Shown: positions 59,814-64,000 of the stretch, one piece after another
Position numbering within the stretch: position 1 is the stretch's first letter
How the letters are laid out: each line of letters opens with the position of its first letter
Assembly: GCF_002443255.2 (NCBI RefSeq)
Contig: NW_019211456.1
Span: 26,595,341 to 26,659,340 of the forward strand
Length of the DNA: 64,000 bases
Reading direction: 5' to 3'
DNA from: Varroa destructor
Lineage: Eukaryota; Arthropoda; Arachnida; Mesostigmata; Varroidae
Program-made: the position numbers and the translations under genes
The notes under the pieces: model-generated
The model's input: only the letters and a program-made list of their open reading frames with translations
Database searches by the model: none
What the model was told of the DNA's origin: nothing

Positions 59814-62800
59814 AAGACTTCTCGGGGTTGACAAGTTCTCCGTAGATCACAGTGATCAAATCGACGAAGTAAGAAACCCACAATGCCTTCGTTGCCAAGC
59901 GGTGGTACATTTTGTATGCGTGTTTTTTTTTTTTTTGTTGTTTATATCGAAACAGCTCACGCTAGTCAACCGTTTAGGTAATTAATGAGCCTAATTTTAT
60001 TTCGATTTCAAAGTTTTTCCAGAGTGAACGTTGTTTATCCGCGGGTCGCTTCAACGGACGTAGTTATAACAACAGGAGCAGTCTGAGGTAACGGTGGATA
60101 CTAAATGAGCAAATACAGTTACTACAATGCAGAAGATTCGCGCTTATCACAATGGCTGTTTTTGGAACAATTATACCAAGTTAAAGGTGAATGTTGAAGA
60201 ATATATATTTGGCCTTTCAGCTGTAATCTTTTTCGCAGAAAAATACGTTGTACTTGAATATAATAGATTAACACTTATTTCAGGGTTTAGCTTCCTCTTG
60301 ATCTCTATATTGATGCATATATATAAATCCATTTCGAATTATATTTACATCAGTGGCATCAGGTGTATTCTCTGCGTTTGACTGGAATATCGTACAACGT
60401 TTCGATATTCGACAAGTCACGTGCGCCAGGCCCGCCTAAGTTCAGGAAGTAGTTTTAGCGGGCTGCCAACAAGGCAATCTATTGAACCGGCTCCACAGAC
60501 AAAACGATCGTACCATAAAATCGGCAATGTCATGACGCCCTGGAGCAGGCCTTGCCACGATTTCCTCCCAATTGAATTGCTACGACAAACCTGTGAATGG
60601 TTTTAACGCCCAGTGTATCCATGGTTTGCGATAACGGATATTCATTCTATCGGCGAGTATCGGGGGGGGAATCAGCATGATGGTGCGTGCAAGACGCTCA
60701 TAAGCTGGCTGGAATCACGCATGGAAGCTCCCATCACACGCCCCTGCACCAATACAGAAAGCAATCTAATGAATTTTACCAGTACGAAACTAAAGGCAAC
60801 GTGGCCGTGTACATGGGGTATGCATATTGGGCATATCAGGAATGACTAAAGAAATCTGTGTACATTAACGTGAATATTGTGGATTGACGCGACCACGTCT
60901 GACCGACTCAATGAATTACAATCAAAAGACGGCTTTCTCACTTGATGCTGTTGTTGTCGTCTCTGTCATTTAGGTCTATTTCCGGATATTTGTAGTATCG
61001 AGTGTTCATCACTGTGTCATAATCTGTGCGTGAAGAGCCTTATGATATTTCGAGGTGCTCTTTTGAGGCGTCTTCAGTAAACATAGCAAATACATTAGGC
61101 AACCGACATGATGCTGCAAAACATGTAGCGGCAATTGCGTTACGTCGTAGGTAGCGTATGGTAGCTAGTTCTACCATTGGATACTTGCTCCCGCGCAATC
61201 TTATAGTAACTTGCAGTTTAACCATATCCATCATCTACCCTTTTTTTCGATTATCTTTCTCACAGCTTCGACGGAGTGACAGAGTAACGGGAGGTAAATC
61301 TTGTAGTGAGTCCTGTCTGACATCACATTCTAAGTAGTGTGTCCCATCGGTATGTCTGCCAGCCATATTATTTTTCGTAATCATCAATATTTTTAATTTT
61401 TCCTGTCGGGAACTTCGCGTTCAACTGATGTTAGTGCAGTGTGGTTGGGGGGCAATCTAACCAAGTGAGTGAAGCTGACAGTGGCACACTGAAGGTCAAT
61501 GTGAGTACTCTAGGTCGGACGAACGCTCAATCTGTTCATGATTACAAAAATGGGGTTGTAGCTTCGAGCGATTGCCGTCGCATTGTCAGCTCCTAACAGA
61601 GAAATGATGCAGCCCAACTTGGGCGGCTTGGTTTTGCACGCAAGGTGTTTACGTCCATACATTTGTGTAGAGCACTATATTGCTGATAAAGTTGCGTGCA
61701 TCATACACTGAGCTAATAAGTAGAAGCGAACAACATGGCTGTTTCAGCACAAAAATTGCTTCTTAATCTACAGTCTTCTGGTATCGCTATTATCCAGATT
61801 TGTGGAATAGGATGGCAGCGCTTGATGTTGGGGAGTAGATTTGTTGCTAGCAAACCTAATGTATCCGTATAATATATGTTGGTTTTTTGTAGTTATCAGT
61901 GCCCTTATGCTTGACATCGATCCTACAGCAACATAAGTGTAAAGCAACGCGGATTAAATGGCTGAGAGTCAATTGTTAGGCATGATGTATTCTAGATGTA
62001 GGGTTTTTTTTTTTAATTTATGGTGATATATATATTAGATTGTGAAGGGGTTGAACTTCCTAATTTTTCTTCAACCGGGGATAGGTGCGAGGAGGAATTT
62101 GGGACTGGGTCCTACCTTCAATGGATTTACTAAGTTCAGAAATGATATTGCTGGCCTTCACAGACAACGCAATTCAGTCGATTTTCGAGAACCGAACTAA
62201 GCCATTTTTGAAAGGGGATAACGCTTAGGTAAATGTAAATTTCCTTGCCAGTAAAGGTTAAAAGGAAAAGATATGCGAAACTAGGCTATTTTCTTTCTTT
62301 AAAGCCTGAGGTAATAACACTGTCTTGTAATTCGAACAAAACGACGAAAACAGTTGAAGACACAGTAGAGCCTTCCAACACTAGATAACACTTAAAAATA
62401 GATATTTAGAATTTTTCGTCCAGCCCAAATTACGAAAAGGAAGAGCTACTTTTTCTTTTTCTAAAAACATGCATTGGTATGCCTGTATTGAATTATTCGG
62501 TAAAAAAAAATTTTCTCTAAATACGTATAGCAGTCCCTATAGGTAAACGTTTTATCGTGTGACGCTGTATGTTCGTGTTGGCACCAACAGTATACCTTAG
62601 TCGCAAAAAAATTATATTTTATTCTATTATAATTATTGTTACTGTTCGCTAGACAGCCGTCTAGGCTAGCTAAATCCTTTCCATATTCAAACTGCAACAG
62701 GAAACAGAGGAGGCCACGTAGGGGTATGCTGGTCAGGCAAGCGCAAACATGCTGCTCTCCGTAGAAACTTCATAGCGCTTTTCTGTTGTTGCATGTCAGA

Positions 62801-64000
62801 TAGATTCTCCATTCTGCTCTCGTCCTACGGCCCTTTTCATAGAAACTCATCTTTCCGCTCGCCGGGATCGTGCTGGTCACGTGCTGACAACTACGCGGCC
62901 AAGCCATACAGGGTGTTCAACAAATGATAGGAAGGTTTCAGTACGGTGGTGCCATATCTTACGTTCAACGTATAGAAATAGGTCGTCGCAGCTCATAACT
63001 AATTAGCTATAAATAATTAGAGAACGGTAATAATGAGGTTACGTCGATTTCAATAATCGAAACATAAATAGAGGCATGGAGATAAATGGCCATGAATAAT
63101 TTCCTTATTTCCTATAATACAATTTAATTGTAAAGTTGGTAAGTAATAATACAGTCTATAGCGAGGTGCCGACATTTGTTTTTCAACGGCTTGTCTAAAA
63201 AGTCGGAACCGATCTCCTGCAACACAAACGAAAATTGGTAGATTGGTTGTTTTGTATATATCCAGATGATTATACAATTATTATTGTTGGTAAAATGGTA
63301 ACAGTTTAGTTGCGTGTAGGTCTTGCGTAGCGAGACGAAACGATATCAGCTTGACACATTTGTCGGGTAACTATAATAGCCTAGTGGTAGCCTATTTGTC
63401 TACAAAAGCTAGGCACACGAAAATTGGTCCAGGTTAGGTATCAGGCCCCATTTCATGCTGGAAGCCAGCTGTCCAATACAATATTTGACGGCACCACAGA
63501 ACGTCTAAAATCGAACCACTTATCTATCTGTTGGAGCCTACAAAAAATAAGTAAACAAAGTTTATTGGGCTTGATCCGTCTACTAATACAGACCTAGATG
63601 TTTTGGTTTTCCTTTTCGTTGGCTTGTAGTTTTTGCTAAGGATACGCGGTATTGTGTCTGCTACGGTTTCGACCATTCGTCCAGTTCCTATACTTGTTTT
63701 TGGTTCACAACTACATCTTCAATGCTGTTTCTAGTTAGACTGTTCCCTAGTAGTAGGTTGAGTGAATATATATTATATCCGAATTGAATTAGCATTTGTG
63801 ACACGACCATCATCAATATTTCGTGGATTCTAAGAAACGGTAGCGAAGTTCCGCCATCATATTAACGGTTGGCTAGACATACACGTCCATGCAGCGGGCA
63901 TAATTTGCACGCGATATGGGACGTCCTGTTGAAGCCGTTGTTGAGTCTCAAAATGTGTAAAACGCAACGTTATCTTTGAAGTAAGTTGGAAAAAGTTATC

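Larger units (their letters stand above)
56398..64000. other. No supported gene; coding-like patch at 60.4-60.85 kb
   Basis: At 60421-60849 one plus-strand phase is open for 143 codons with a single TAA at 60604 (RSYHKIGNVMTPWSRPCHDF, then YPWFAITDIHSIGEYRGGNQ). The minus strand also has a 58-codon frame (ICPICIPHVHGHVAFSFVLV) after an acceptor-like GATTTCTTTAG. I do not recognise either. Elsewhere there are only simple repeats. Confidence 0.4.

Noticed and set aside
1..64000. Bacterial or phage content, CRISPR arrays, operons, rRNA
   Set aside because: No regularly spaced repeats, no closely packed long ORFs and no conserved rRNA blocks. The microsatellites, LINEs and splice-like sites indicate animal nuclear DNA.

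Overview
This window looks like metazoan, most likely arthropod, nuclear DNA. It is AT-rich by eye (about 60% A+T or more) and carries scattered microsatellites and decayed non-LTR retrotransposons. It has no bacterial-style gene packing and no open frame longer than about 170 codons. At this base composition stop codons fall about every 15 codons, so a handful of 110-140 codon open stretches are expected by chance on both strands of 64 kb. Length alone is therefore weak evidence. I cannot name the species.

Layout. 0-15.6 kb is mostly featureless, with a C15 homopolymer at 6.3 kb, small simple repeats, and one GC-rich island (11.9-12.64 kb) that holds a minus-strand frame bounded by good splice-like sites. 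15.6-17.6 kb is the most structured part. It has a near-perfect inverted repeat (arms of 251 and 231 bp, 372 bp spacer) with a third diverged copy downstream, plus several coding-like frames. 21.5-23.5 kb holds two decayed LINE reverse-transcriptase remnants on the minus strand. Related LINE pieces lie at 26.7 kb (minus) and 46.3-46.6 kb (plus), and a possible Penelope-like RT motif lies at 39.6 kb (minus).

The best host-gene candidates are short spliced models in which splice-like sites and reading phase agree: 28.59-29.06 kb (+, 55-nt intron), 40.90-41.52 kb (-, 327-nt intron) and 35.31-35.74 kb (+, 149-nt intron). There is also a 48-codon ATG frame at 44.6-44.8 kb (-). None matches a family I recognise, and several compete with open frames on the other strand, so all are low to moderate confidence. 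The rest of 48.7-64 kb is largely empty apart from simple repeats and unsupported frames.

Overall the window reads as intergenic or intronic DNA of a mid-sized animal genome. I see no operon, CRISPR array, tRNA, rRNA, prophage or defence system. Nothing here shows the genes working together; the retroelement copies are independent insertions in decay.
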